Below, piece by piece: positions 46,122-55,545 of a stretch of DNA of 64,000 bases (its first letter is position 1; the number at the start of each line of letters is the position of its first letter). The notes under the pieces are model-generated. The model was not told the DNA's origin. It saw only the letters and a list, made by a program, of their open reading frames with translations, and did not search any database. This DNA is from Paenibacillus rhizovicinus. GTDB lineage: Bacteria > Bacillota > Bacilli > Paenibacillales > Paenibacillaceae. Where the stretch lies: contig NZ_CP048286.1 of assembly GCF_010365285.1 (NCBI RefSeq), positions 5,940,001-6,004,000 on the forward strand, in the 5' to 3' direction. The position numbers and the translations under genes are program-made.

Positions 46122-47201
46122 TTAACCGTCGATTTCGGCAAAACGAATGCAGACAGGCTTGGACACGCGAAGCTCGCTTCCCGTCGGCTGCAGCTTGCCG
46201 GTCTCGGCGTCGCGGCTGAACGTCACGATGTTGTTGCCGTCGCGGTTGGCGACAAGCGCGAAGCGTCCGTCCGGCGACAGCGCGAAATTGCGCGGGTGAC
46301 CGCCCAGCGTTGGCGCATATTCGACCGTTTCGATGCGGCCGCTCGCCGGGTCGACGCGATAGACGACCAAGCTGTCATGCCCGCGGTTGGAGCCGTACAG
46401 GAATTTGCCGTCCGGCGACAGGTGAATGTCCGCGCAGCCATTCTCTCCTTCGAACGATTCCGGCAGCGTGGAAATCGTTTGAAGGACTTCGAGCTGCCCT
46501 GCCTCCGCATCGTACGCATAAACCGTAACCGTACTGTTCAATTCATTAATGCCATATCCGTAAGGAAGCTCTGGATGGAAGACGAAATGACGGGGGCCCG
46601 ATCCTGGAGCGATGCTTGTCTCGCTGCGCAGCGTCATGCGCGGCTGCTGCGGCTCCAGCTCCAGCTCATACACGAACAGTTTGTCGAGCCCGAGGTCGGA
46701 CACGACGGCATAACGGCCCGCGCGATCGGCGATGACCGAATGCGCCCGCGCCTGCGTTTGGGCAGGATGAACGCTGGATCCTTCATGCCGGTGAATGTCG
46801 GCTGTCGGACCGATGCGGCCGTCGCTTAGAATCGGCGAGAGGCTGACCATCCCGCCATGATAGCTCGCGGTCATCGCGAATTTACGCGTCCGGTCGAGCG
46901 AAATGTGGCATGTCGTCGCAGGAAGCGTCATTTCTTCGTTCAAACGCAGCAGGCTTCCGTTCGCGGGATCGAAACGGTACGCGGCAGCCGCGCCGTATTT
47001 GCGCCCTTCGGCGTCTTTGCTCTCCATGATGGTATAGAGCATGCGGTTCTCCCCGTCGGGTACGAGGAATGTCGGATTTTGCAAGCCGTTCGTTTGGCCG
47101 ATCTGCGTCAAAACGCCCGTATGTTCGTCATAAGCGCAGGCATAAACGCCGGGTCCGTCCGCATCCGCGTAAGAGCCGATAAAGGCTATTGTCGTCGCCA
47201 T
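46122..47201 (-). CDS. Lactonase-family protein (6-phosphogluconolactonase type, beta-propeller)
   Basis: 359-residue seven-bladed propeller of the YkgB/Pgl type. Repeated blade motifs include GIGSGPRHFVFHPELPYGYGI-like stretches (short: SGPRHFVFHP), FLYGSNRGHDSLVVY and HPRNFALSPDGRFALVANRD. The family hydrolyses 6-phosphogluconolactone, which would join zwf and gnd of this window; other sugar lactones are possible. I chose the ATG at 47201, 11 bases after GGAGG, over the ATG at 47219. Single-gene unit; the 237-bp gap towards the kinase gene holds no recognisable gene. Confidence 0.88.
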   Translation of the reverse strand: MATTIAFIGSYADADGPGVYACAYDEHTGVLTQIGQTNGLQNPTFLVPDGENRMLYTIMESKDAEGRKYGAAAAYRFDPANGSLLRLNEEMTLPATTCHISLDRTRKFAMTASYHGGMVSLSPILSDGRIGPTADIHRHEGSSVHPAQTQARAHSVIADRAGRYAVVSDLGLDKLFVYELELEPQQPRMTLRSETSIAPGSGPRHFVFHPELPYGYGINELNSTVTVYAYDAEAGQLEVLQTISTLPESFEGENGCADIHLSPDGKFLYGSNRGHDSLVVYRVDPASGRIETVEYAPTLGGHPRNFALSPDGRFALVANRDGNNIVTFSRDAETGKLQPTGSELRVSKPVCIRFAEIDG

Positions 47202-47438
47202 TGTCTGACGCACCTCCATGTGTTGATTTTACTAGTTCTAATCAAGCATTTTACCATCAATCGTTGAAAAAGGCACCTCGCCTCCAGTTGGCAGCGCTCC
47301 CGATAGACCCACTTGGCCATAAGGTCGAAGTTTGGGTTAGGCAAAACGTGTGGATAAATCGTTCTTTGCTCCATATGCCGATGCAACCGACCGGCCGCTT
47401 GGGATGCGGCCAAAGTCTATGTAGCCGGCAGCAAAGCG

Positions 47439-49067
47439 CTACGCCCTGCGGAGCGTAAACGCGAACGCAACGCCTTTGCGTTCGTTGCGCGCGTCGTAAC
47501 GGCTGCCGTGCAGCTCGAGAATCTGACGCACGATCGCAAGGCCGATCCCCGTGCCGCCGCTCTCTCGGCTTCGACCCTTGTCGACGCGATAAAACTGCCC
47601 CCAAATGCGAGACAGCTCCTCTTCCGGAATCGGCTCACCATCATTATAAACGGCGATATGCCAGTCATCGCCTTCCGCCGCCGCCGTCAAGGCGATCTTA
47701 GCGCCTTCCGGGGTATGCCGGACTGCGTTCGTCAGCAAATTCGTCAGCACTTGGTCGATGCGAAACCGGTCGGCGACAGCCGCCATCCGCTCCTCCTCGT
47801 CGAAAGTCAGATTCACGACCACGTCGATGGATTTTGCTGCGCCGAGCGCCGCCGCCCGTTCCGCCGCTTCGTTCAACAGCTCCGGAACATGGAACGATTC
47901 CAGCTTAAGCGAGTACTGCCCCGATTCCAAGTGAGACAAATCCAGCATGTCGCCCACGATGGCCGCCATCCGCCGAGCTTCTTCCAAGATGACCTCGGCA
48001 TACATTTCGCGCTTGGCTCCGCTTCCGATATTGTCCCTTAATCCTTCGGCATAGCCCCCGATCAGACTCAAAGGCGTCTTCAGCTCATGGGAAACGCCGG
48101 CAATAAACTGGCGCCTCATCTGTTCCAGCTTCTTCTCTCGCTCGATATCTTTCCGCAGCTTCTCGTTCGCGGTTTCCAGCTCCAACAACGTCCCGTGCCA
48201 GTTGTCAGCCAGAAAATCAAGCGTGCGCGCAAGCTCTCCGATCTCGTCATTCCGTTTCCATCCGGCGCGTTCTTGGATGGCCGGATTCGCCAACCTGCCG
48301 GCAAGCGCGTTGAGACGGATCAACGGCTTCGTCACCATGCGCGCGTAACCGAAGGCGAGCAGCAGCACGAGGACGAGCGCCCCGCCGAGCACGTAAATGG
48401 AGAGGACCTTGAACACGCTGGCTGCGTGGGAGACGGGCTGCAGCGAAGAGACGGCGAACAGCACGACGCCATTGCGCTCGTCGCTGCCGGAGACGCGCGT
48501 GACAGCAATCAATTGGTGGACGGCGGCGTCCTGCGCCGATAGGGAATCAGGCAACGATCTGTAAACGATCGTCTTGTCTTCCGCCATGACTTCGCTGAGC
48601 GCGGCCCCGTTCTTGACCCATTCCTGCGCAGCGAGCATCATGCCCTCGAGCTCCGATTGCTGAGGGGGATTAGGGACGAGGATCATCTCTGAATCGCTCG
48701 GGATCCTTACGTTTCCGTTGCCGCTGCGCAGGATGATCTGCTGTCGCGGCTGGCTTCCTCCCATGAGCACGGTCGTAACGGCGCTATCTCTCACCGTCAG
48801 CACGGCAGCTTTGGCAAAATAATCGCTTTCGAATTGCGCGATATATGGCGGCATCCCCGGATGGCCTTCTTGCTGCCGGGTCATGGCGTATTCCCTGCCG
48901 ATCTGCCGCAACTCGTTCTTAAGATCGCTCTTCTGCCGCTGTTCGTAGAACGAGGAGAAGCCGGCCGCGAGCAGCGTCAGCAAGAGGCCGACGAATAGCA
49001 TAATGACGACGAAGGTGACAGCGAACAGCCGGAATGCGATGGAATTGCGCATGCGAATGCGGATCAT
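47439..49067 (-). CDS. Sensor histidine kinase
   Basis: 542-residue membrane kinase. Helix 1 is near residues 9-31 and helix 2 near 215-237, with an extracellular sensor of about 180 residues between. HAMP follows. The HisKA box is AGVSHELKTPLSLIGG with the acceptor His. The HATPase domain shows LTNLLTNAVRHTPEG (N-box), DKGRSRESGGTGIGLAIVR is the G2 region. The start ATG overlaps the stop of the response regulator by 4 bp (ATGA), so they are coupled. Probably controls the divergent transporter operon. Confidence 0.93.
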   Translation of the reverse strand: MIRIRMRNSIAFRLFAVTFVVIMLFVGLLLTLLAAGFSSFYEQRQKSDLKNELRQIGREYAMTRQQEGHPGMPPYIAQFESDYFAKAAVLTVRDSAVTTVLMGGSQPRQQIILRSGNGNVRIPSDSEMILVPNPPQQSELEGMMLAAQEWVKNGAALSEVMAEDKTIVYRSLPDSLSAQDAAVHQLIAVTRVSGSDERNGVVLFAVSSLQPVSHAASVFKVLSIYVLGGALVLVLLLAFGYARMVTKPLIRLNALAGRLANPAIQERAGWKRNDEIGELARTLDFLADNWHGTLLELETANEKLRKDIEREKKLEQMRRQFIAGVSHELKTPLSLIGGYAEGLRDNIGSGAKREMYAEVILEEARRMAAIVGDMLDLSHLESGQYSLKLESFHVPELLNEAAERAAALGAAKSIDVVVNLTFDEEERMAAVADRFRIDQVLTNLLTNAVRHTPEGAKIALTAAAEGDDWHIAVYNDGEPIPEEELSRIWGQFYRVDKGRSRESGGTGIGLAIVRQILELHGSRYDARNERKGVAFAFTLRRA

Positions 49068-49768
49068 GGCGTCACCTTGAACCGGTAACCGTTGCCGCGC
49101 AGCGTTGCGATCCAATCCGCGCGAGTGCCAAGCTTCTGCCGCAGCCGCTTGACGTGCGTATCGACCGTCCGCACATCGCCCTCGTAATCGTAGCCCCACA
49201 CATGCTGCAAAATCTGATCCCGGCTGAGCACGATGTTACGGTGGCTGGTGAAATAAAGGAGTAAATCAAATTCTTTGGGCGTCATTGCGAGCTGAACGCC
49301 ATCAAGCGAAACATCCCTTCCGGAGATATCGATATGCATGCCGCTCATATCGACAAGGTTACCCTCCGCCTCGGCTGCTGATCGCCCGGATTTGGTAATC
49401 TCCGTCCGCCGCAGCAGCGCTTTTACTTTCGCCGCAAGTACTTTCGGGCTGAATGGCTTGGTCATATAATCGTCGGCGCCGAGATCGTAACCGAGCAGCT
49501 TGTCTTCTTCTTCACTCTTGGCGGTCAGAAACAGCACCGGCACATCCGATTGCTTGCGGATTTCCTCGCATACATCATAGCCGTCCAGGCCAGGCATCAG
49601 AATATCGAGGATGACGAGATCCGGCGAGCATTCGCGGAATAAGGCGACCGCCTCGTCTCCGTTGCCGGCCTCCCGCCATGCCAGCCCCTCGGCTTCCAAA
49701 TAATCGGCGATCAACTCCCGCAGTTTCTTCTCGTCCTCGACGATCAGCACCGTTTTATTCACGTTCAT
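49064..49768 (-). CDS. OmpR/PhoB-family response regulator
   Basis: 234-residue response regulator. The receiver holds VEDEKKLREL, the phospho-Asp in LVILDILMPGLDG, and KPFSPKVLAAKVKALLRR. The C-terminal winged helix ends in RTVDTHVKRLRQKLG and RGNGYRFKV. The ATG at 49768 has GGAAGGAAG only 2 bases away; the GTG two codons later has better spacing. It is divergent from the sugar ABC operon across about 140 bp that carries TGTCAC direct repeats, the expected type of target for this family. Confidence 0.94.
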   Translation of the reverse strand: MNVNKTVLIVEDEKKLRELIADYLEAEGLAWREAGNGDEAVALFRECSPDLVILDILMPGLDGYDVCEEIRKQSDVPVLFLTAKSEEEDKLLGYDLGADDYMTKPFSPKVLAAKVKALLRRTEITKSGRSAAEAEGNLVDMSGMHIDISGRDVSLDGVQLAMTPKEFDLLLYFTSHRNIVLSRDQILQHVWGYDYEGDVRTVDTHVKRLRQKLGTRADWIATLRGNGYRFKVTP

Positions 49769-49825
49769 CTTCCTTCCGAAATCCATGTCTTCATAAGTTT
49801 CATTGTAGCGGGACAATCGGCTTCT

Positions 49826-49857
49826 TGTCACGCAGCGGACTGTCACACGGTTGTCAC
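49826..49857. promoter_or_regulatory. Three TGTCAC direct repeats, one pair at 11 bp (pho-box-like)
   Basis: TGTCAC occurs at 49826, 49841 and 49852; the last two are 11 bp apart, with CTGTCAC and TTGTCAC flanks. OmpR/PhoB-family regulators bind direct repeats with 11-bp periodicity, and the E. coli pho box has the core CTGTCA. The site lies between the response regulator and the divergent permease gene. Confidence 0.6.
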
Positions 49858-49908
49858 ATTGACGGGCTATGATGAGTGGCGTTCGCTAACCGAAAGGAGG
49901 TTTTTACC

Positions 49909-50781
49909 ATGCCCAGGCTTCGCTCGTGCTTTCGGGAGGCGGTTGCCGTGCTGGCTTTCCTGGGGCCAAGCTTCGCGGGCTTCATGCTGTTCTACGTCAT
50001 CCCGTTCGGGGCGGCAGCGTATTACTCGCTCGTCGACACGCCGGTGCAAGGCCATTTCGTCGGATTGGACAATTACCGGCAGCTATGGGCAAGCGCATCG
50101 TTTCGCAAAGCATTCGGCAATTCGCTCGTCTTCGCAAGCGTCAGCGTTCCGCTCTTATTCGCGGCGTCGCTCGCACTCGGCTTGCTGTTGAACGGAGCGG
50201 TGCCGTTGCGACGGACCTTTCGTACGTTGTTTCTTCTGCCGCTCGTCGTACCCGTCGCGTCGATCGCGCTCGTCTGGCAAGCGATGTTTCACTGGGACGG
50301 GGCAATCAACGGACTTGCGGCCAGATGGGGAATGCAGCCCGTCGATTGGATGAACAGCCGTTGGTCGTTCGACGTGATGCTAGTCGTATATGTATGGAAG
50401 AACATCGGTTACAACCTGGTTCTATTCTTGGCCGGACTCGCCAATATTCCGGCAGAGCTGCGGGAAGCGGCATCGATTGACGGCGCCGGGCGCTGGCGGC
50501 AGTTTCGGTCGATCGTCTGGCCGGGCCTGGTGCCCGTATCGTTCTTCGTCGTTGTCATGTCGGTCGTCAGTTCCTTCAAAGTGTTCCGGGAGACGTACCT
50601 GGTTGCCGGCGCCTATCCGAATGATGCGATTTATACGCTGCAGCATTTCATGAACAACCAATTTCAAAGTCTGGACTATCCGAAACTGACTTCTGCCGCC
50701 GTATTGCTGGCATTCGTCATCGGCACTGTCGTATATGGGCTGTTCCGGGCCGAGCGCCGATTCGGGGAGGTGCAGGGATGA
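49909..50781 (+). CDS. ABC sugar permease (UgpA/MalF type)
   Basis: 290-residue CUT1 permease, six helices. EAASIDGAGRWRQFRSIVWPGL is the EAA loop region (key EAA...G). LVDTPVQGHFVGLDNYRQL is typical of the N-terminal region. AAGGAGG is 8 bases before the ATG. First gene of an operon with a second permease, a HlyD-type adaptor and a binding protein; no ATPase gene. Confidence 0.93.
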   Translation: MPRLRSCFREAVAVLAFLGPSFAGFMLFYVIPFGAAAYYSLVDTPVQGHFVGLDNYRQLWASASFRKAFGNSLVFASVSVPLLFAASLALGLLLNGAVPLRRTFRTLFLLPLVVPVASIALVWQAMFHWDGAINGLAARWGMQPVDWMNSRWSFDVMLVVYVWKNIGYNLVLFLAGLANIPAELREAASIDGAGRWRQFRSIVWPGLVPVSFFVVVMSVVSSFKVFRETYLVAGAYPNDAIYTLQHFMNNQFQSLDYPKLTSAAVLLAFVIGTVVYGLFRAERRFGEVQG

Positions 50782-51680
50782 GCGCAGGAACGAATAAGGC
50801 TGCTGCGAATAACGCTGCCGTTTCCGTCAAGCTGCTGCTCCTGTTCATGTTCGCCGCATTGGTCCTGTTTCCGATCGCGTTGACCCTGTCCAATGCATTT
50901 ATGTCAGAGAGGGAAATCACGCATCATTATGGCGTTCTGGACGATAAGGAGACGGGAGAGGATGCCGCGGCGATGCCGACGATTCACGTGACGATTCGCT
51001 GGATACCGGAACAGGTAACGCTGAAGCCGTTCGCCAACGTGCTGATTTTCAGCTCGAAGTTTCTGATGCTGTTCTGGAATTCCGTTAAGTTGACGGTTCC
51101 CATCCTTCTCGGCCAGACGGCGGTCGGAACGTTGGCGGGCTATGCATTTGCGAAGCTGGTCTTTCCGGGCAGGGACAAGCTGTTCTTCTTCTATTTGTTA
51201 ACGATGCTCATGCCGTTTCAAGTGACGCTGGTGCCTAATTATCTCGTGGCTGACAAGCTGGGGCTGCTGAATTCATACGGAGCCATCATCTGGCCCGGGG
51301 TGTTCGCCGCATTCGGCGTATTCTTAATGCGTCAATTTACGACAGGCATACCAGATGCGTACTTGGAAGCGGCGCGTATCGACGGTGCTGGACATTTCCG
51401 CGCTTTTATCCATATCGTGCTGCCCATCGTCAAGCCGGGCATGACCGCGCTGATACTGCTCGTCTTCGCCGACAACTGGAACATGGTCGAGCAGCCGCTG
51501 CTCTTCCTGTCCGAGCCGTTCCGTCAACCGTTATCCGTTTATTTGGCCCGGATCGCCGAAGGCGAGCGCGGTGTGGCGTTCGCGTCATCGGCGCTGTACA
51601 TGGCTCCGATGGTACTGCTGTTTCTATACGGCGAAGATCAGCTGGTCGCCGGCATTCAGCGTTCCGGGGTCAAAGGCTAG
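50778..51680 (+). CDS. ABC sugar permease (UgpE/MalG type)
   Basis: 300-residue partner permease with an EAA loop EAARIDGAGHFRAFIHIVLP and six helices. A non-membrane insertion of about 30 residues after helix 1 (MSEREITHHYG and following, Asp/Glu-rich) is longer than usual and faces outside. The start overlaps the previous stop by 4 bp (ATGA), so the two are translationally coupled. Confidence 0.92.
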   Translation: MSAGTNKAAANNAAVSVKLLLLFMFAALVLFPIALTLSNAFMSEREITHHYGVLDDKETGEDAAAMPTIHVTIRWIPEQVTLKPFANVLIFSSKFLMLFWNSVKLTVPILLGQTAVGTLAGYAFAKLVFPGRDKLFFFYLLTMLMPFQVTLVPNYLVADKLGLLNSYGAIIWPGVFAAFGVFLMRQFTTGIPDAYLEAARIDGAGHFRAFIHIVLPIVKPGMTALILLVFADNWNMVEQPLLFLSEPFRQPLSVYLARIAEGERGVAFASSALYMAPMVLLFLYGEDQLVAGIQRSGVKG

Positions 51681-51726
51681 ATTAGCTGCAACATCGACAT
51701 TCGCAGCGGAGAGGAGGAAGAACGAG

Positions 51727-52836
51727 ATGGAACGGCGCAAAAGAATGCTTCGCTGGGCAATCGGCCTTTTTGTCCTAGCCTTGCTGCTGTTGACCTATTT
51801 GTCCACGACAATTCAAACGATGGCACTCCCGAAAGTAGCGGTGGAGGAGCCGTCGATGGGCAGTCTGGACCTGAGCATCACCGAGGAGGCTTACTTGGAG
51901 CCCGCGTATTCAGCGCCGCTGACGCCGCTCGGCAATTGGAAAGTAACCGATGTCCATGTGAAGAAAGGAGAGCGCGTCAAGAAAGGCGATCCGCTTCTTA
52001 CTTTCGATCCGGCCGAAACAGAACGGACGCTGGAGGACGACAAGACCCGTTACAAGCAGCAGCAGATCAAGTTGTCACAGCTGCTCATCGGCCTGAAGCC
52101 GCTGCTCCGTGAAGGTGCCGACTCGGATACGATCGGGAAACAGAAGAAGGACATCGAAGCGCAACAGCTGGAAATGGAAATCGCCAGCCGGCAAATCAAT
52201 GATCTGGAGAAGCAAATTCACGATGGACGGGTGCTTCGCGCGCCGTTCGATGGCGTGGTTACGACACTATCCGCCGAAGCAGGCATCACGGTGTCCCCTG
52301 GTCAGCAGGTGTGCGTATTAGCCAGCGATACTTCGGGTTACCAGGTGGAGATTCCGGCATCGGGCGATGCTGCATCCGCCTTGCAAATTGGCCGTGAAGC
52401 CGAAGTGGTCATCGACGGCGAAGGATTCGATCCGCTGACGGGGAAGATCTCGGGTATCGAGAGCGCGTCGGAGCAGGGGGCAGCTTCGGGGGATGAGGCC
52501 GGCTCGGATGCCAAGACGATTACGATCGACATCGTCGGTACCGGATTGTCGCCCGGTTTGAAGGCAACGGTCTATATCGAGCAAGAGAGCGGCAAGCCAG
52601 GTTTCAAAATACCGGTAACCGCGTTGAAAGCCGACGACAGCGGGGCATACGTGTTTACGGTGACCGTTAAGGAAGGCCCGCTCGGCTCGTCTTATTTTGT
52701 GAAGAAGACGTATGTGGAGACGGGGGATGCAAGCGACGATACCGTCGTCATCCAAAGTGGGCTCATGCCCGAAGAACGGATCGTTACGGATACGAGCGAG
52801 CCGCTCAGTGACGGCGACCGTGTCCGATTAGAATAA
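51727..52836 (+). CDS. HlyD-type membrane-fusion adaptor in a sugar ABC operon
   Basis: 369-residue protein with one N-terminal helix (AIGLFVLALLLLTYLSTT), a first half-lipoyl motif (VKKGERVKKGDPLLTF), a predicted coiled coil of about 60-80 residues (many KQQQ/EAQQLEMEI repeats), the second half-lipoyl motif (VLRAPFDGVVTTLSAEAG) and beta-barrel domains. This is the architecture of HlyD/AcrA/YknX adaptors, which normally pair with export pumps. The chosen ATG is 9 bases after GGAGG; the longer frame reading back to 51571 lies inside the permease gene. Sitting between importer permeases and the binding protein is unusual. Confidence 0.85.
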   Translation: MERRKRMLRWAIGLFVLALLLLTYLSTTIQTMALPKVAVEEPSMGSLDLSITEEAYLEPAYSAPLTPLGNWKVTDVHVKKGERVKKGDPLLTFDPAETERTLEDDKTRYKQQQIKLSQLLIGLKPLLREGADSDTIGKQKKDIEAQQLEMEIASRQINDLEKQIHDGRVLRAPFDGVVTTLSAEAGITVSPGQQVCVLASDTSGYQVEIPASGDAASALQIGREAEVVIDGEGFDPLTGKISGIESASEQGAASGDEAGSDAKTITIDIVGTGLSPGLKATVYIEQESGKPGFKIPVTALKADDSGAYVFTVTVKEGPLGSSYFVKKTYVETGDASDDTVVIQSGLMPEERIVTDTSEPLSDGDRVRLE

Positions 52837-52861
52837 GTAGACTATGGGAGGCATGATTAGA

Positions 52862-54313
52862 ATGGAAAACAAATCGGTTCGATGGCAGTCGGCGGCAGCT
52901 TCCGCGCTGCTGCTCGGTTCCCTGTTGACTGCCTGCAGCTCGGGCGACAACAATACGAATACAGCTACGGATACGGCGAATACGGCCAATCCATCGGATA
53001 CGTCGAATTCTGCGCAGCAAGACGCGGACGCCAAGCAAACCGTCACGGTATCGGTATTCACCGAAGACCGCTTCCTGGAGGATGCGGTATCCCGGTTCGA
53101 GCAGTCTCACCCGAATATCGACATCGAAGTTCAAGAGACAGTACCAACGGATACGAGCGGGAAACAAATGATACGAAGAGCCGGTCCGGGCGACGACGGC
53201 CCGCCTGCAGGCGACGTCGATAAATACGTCAACGCCGTCGGTGCCGCGCTGATGTCCGGGAAAGGCTCGGATCTGATCTCGGTCGGCTACCTTCCTGTGG
53301 ACCGCTACTTGGATAAAGGGATGTTTGCGGATTGGAGCGAGCTGGCGGGCAAGGACAAGAGCTTTAACAGCGCGGATTACTACGAAAAGGTTCTGAAGGG
53401 CATGACGGGGAGCACGGGCTGGTACGCGATTCCGGTGGGGTATACGCTCGAAGTATTAATGGGGAATAAGTCCGCCATTCAAGATGCAGGCGGCGTTGAC
53501 GATAAAACGTGGAACTGGGAGCAATTCATCGCGCTCTGCGAGAAAATCTCGAAGCAGGCCAGCGCGAACGGCGAGAGTCCGCTCGTATTGGGAGGGCAGA
53601 AGCCAGAAGACTTGATGGGCTTTTTGACGGAGACCGTCTACGGCAAGCTTGTCTCGAAGGATGGCAATCAATCGTCGTTCGACGAAGAAGCATTCCGCGT
53701 CTATTTGGAGCAGGTGAAGAAGCTGTACGACAGCGGGGCCGTATCGGCCGATGATCTCGGGAGAATGCAGCAGGTCTTCTCGAAGATGAGCATGTCGCAG
53801 CCGATGGAGCTGGCCTCGCTGCCGTCCGCGCAGGAGAACGGCGAAGCTGTCGTTCTGAATCCGCCGGGAACCGGGGAAGACGAAGGGCTTCCGTTTACCT
53901 CCGACCTCGCCTTCGCCTTGAATGCCCGTTCCAAAGTAAAGCCCGCTGCATGGGAGTTCGTAAAATTCCTGCTTTCCAAGGAGATTCAGGCTGCGCCGTC
54001 CATGATGGCGTTCCCTGTGAATCAGGCTGCGGCAAAGGAGAAATTGGAGCAATTCGTCGAGATGCAGAAGAGCGGCAAAGTGAAAATGATGATCAAGGAC
54101 AAGAACGGCCCCGAGCGTTCGCTGACGATTACGCCGGAACAGATTGACTCCGTGCTGCAGCTCCTTCCAACTGTAGGCAAATATCAGCGCAAGGACGATA
54201 AGGTAATCGGCATGATCAAGGAAGAAGCTGCCGCTTACTTCGCTGGCAGCAAGTCGTCGGAAGCGGTCGCCAAGGCTGCGGCTAACCGGATCGATACTTA
54301 TTTGAACGAATAG
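52862..54313 (+). CDS. Extracellular solute-binding lipoprotein of the adaptor-linked transporter
   Basis: 483-residue lipoprotein. The signal ends at LLTACSS and an Asn/Thr/Asp-rich tether of about 40 residues follows. The mature part looks like a family 1 sugar-binding protein (TVSVFTEDRFLEDAVSRFEQ; GWYAIPVGYTLEVLMGNKSA; LPFTSDLAFALNARSK). The ATG at 52862 is 10 bases after GGGAGG. Last gene of the operon, before a terminator-like hairpin. Substrate unknown. Confidence 0.9.
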   Translation: MENKSVRWQSAAASALLLGSLLTACSSGDNNTNTATDTANTANPSDTSNSAQQDADAKQTVTVSVFTEDRFLEDAVSRFEQSHPNIDIEVQETVPTDTSGKQMIRRAGPGDDGPPAGDVDKYVNAVGAALMSGKGSDLISVGYLPVDRYLDKGMFADWSELAGKDKSFNSADYYEKVLKGMTGSTGWYAIPVGYTLEVLMGNKSAIQDAGGVDDKTWNWEQFIALCEKISKQASANGESPLVLGGQKPEDLMGFLTETVYGKLVSKDGNQSSFDEEAFRVYLEQVKKLYDSGAVSADDLGRMQQVFSKMSMSQPMELASLPSAQENGEAVVLNPPGTGEDEGLPFTSDLAFALNARSKVKPAAWEFVKFLLSKEIQAAPSMMAFPVNQAAAKEKLEQFVEMQKSGKVKMMIKDKNGPERSLTITPEQIDSVLQLLPTVGKYQRKDDKVIGMIKEEAAAYFAGSKSSEAVAKAAANRIDTYLNE

Positions 54314-54358
54314 CCAAGCATGCCGCTTGATGAATCGGCCTTTAATCCAGTAAACAAC

Positions 54359-54402
54359 AGCAGCTCCCTGAATCGAACGCCGATCAGGGAGCTGCTCCGT
54401 TT
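54359..54402 (+). terminator. Hairpin after the transporter operon
   Basis: AGCAGCTCCCTGA and TCAGGGAGCTGCT form a perfect 13-bp stem around 12 bases; the tail CCGTTTCC is poor in T. It may also serve the convergent SDR gene. Confidence 0.7.
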
Positions 54403-54417
54403 CCAGCGCTGTTGAGA

Positions 54418-55317
54418 TCAAGTTTCCGTCATGACACCGCCGTTGACGTGCAGCACTTGGCCCGTCACGAACGACGAATCGTCGGAAGCCAAGTAGACAT
54501 AGGTAGGAGCCAGCTCGAACGGCTGGCCCGCCCGCTTCATGGGCGTTTCCAGCCCGAACGTTTTCACGTACTCGGCCGAATAGCTGGATACGATGAGCGG
54601 GGTCCAGGTCGGACCGGGCGCCACGGCGTTCACGCGAATGCCGCAGTCAACCAATTGCAGCGACAAGGAGCGGGTGAAGGAAACGATGGCGCCTTTCGTG
54701 GATGAATAGTCGACGAGCAGCGGGGCTCCCGCGTAGGCGGTAACGGAAGCGGTGCTAATAATCGTGCTCCCCGGCTTCAGATGGGGCAGTGCGGCTTTCG
54801 TCAGATAGAAATGAGGGAAAATGTTCGTGCGGTACGTATCCTCCAGCTGTTCATCGGTAATGTCCAGGATGCTCTTCTGCGGGAATTGAACGCCTTGATT
54901 CAGCACCAGCGTATCGAGCTTGCCGTAGAAATCCACCGTTCGCTGGACGATTTCGGCGGAAAATGCCGGCTGCCGCAGGTCGCCCTCGATCAAGAGGCAT
55001 CGGCGTCCATACTTCTCGACCATGTGCTTGGTCGCAGTCGCATCCTCGCGCTCGTACAGGTAGACGATGGCGACATCCGCGCCTTCTTTGGCGAATGCGA
55101 TCGAGACGGCGCGGCCGATTCCGCTGTCGCCGCCTGTTATGACCGCGATTTTGCCGGATAGTTTGCCGCTTCCCTTATAGGCCGGATTATCCGAGATCGG
55201 TACGGGAACCATGAGATATTCCAGGCCGGGCTGCCTGTCTTGATGCTGCGGCGGAAAGGTGACCGGCACCTGTTTGCACTTCGTTTCTTGACTGTAGTAC
55301 GGATATCCAGGAATCAT
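54418..55317 (-). CDS. Short-chain dehydrogenase (general-stress type)
   Basis: 299-residue SDR of the YhxC/YdaD-like group with an N-terminal extension (QVPVTFPPQHQDRQPGLEY). Nucleotide site GGDSGIGRAV, catalytic Ser in ISTASVTAYAG, and Tyr/Lys in YSSTKGA. The C-terminus ends in VTGQVLHVNGG. Family members are general-stress dehydrogenases of unknown natural substrate. TGGAGG is 7 bases before the ATG. No clear promoter was found upstream. Confidence 0.92.
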   Translation of the reverse strand: MIPGYPYYSQETKCKQVPVTFPPQHQDRQPGLEYLMVPVPISDNPAYKGSGKLSGKIAVITGGDSGIGRAVSIAFAKEGADVAIVYLYEREDATATKHMVEKYGRRCLLIEGDLRQPAFSAEIVQRTVDFYGKLDTLVLNQGVQFPQKSILDITDEQLEDTYRTNIFPHFYLTKAALPHLKPGSTIISTASVTAYAGAPLLVDYSSTKGAIVSFTRSLSLQLVDCGIRVNAVAPGPTWTPLIVSSYSAEYVKTFGLETPMKRAGQPFELAPTYVYLASDDSSFVTGQVLHVNGGVMTET

Positions 55318-55545
55318 GTTCGAGCCTCCAGTTTCATGAACTGATTCAAGATATTCACCTAGGGGCGGGAAGTGTTATTCGCCTGGAGGGGAGAAGACCT
55401 TTGCGGCTTAAATTATTTCTTTAAAAATCTCCAAAATATGTATGGATAGTAAAAAAACCTTGTGATACCATTATTTTGAAATGGGGCCTGGTTCCATGGG
55501 CTTAGGTTCCGGGTACTTATTACTATAAATCGGGAGGGTATTACA

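Noticed and set aside
47220..47438. Possible gene remnant between lactonase and kinase
   Set aside because: No frame with a start and ribosome binding site and no recognisable protein fragment; treated as ordinary intergenic sequence.
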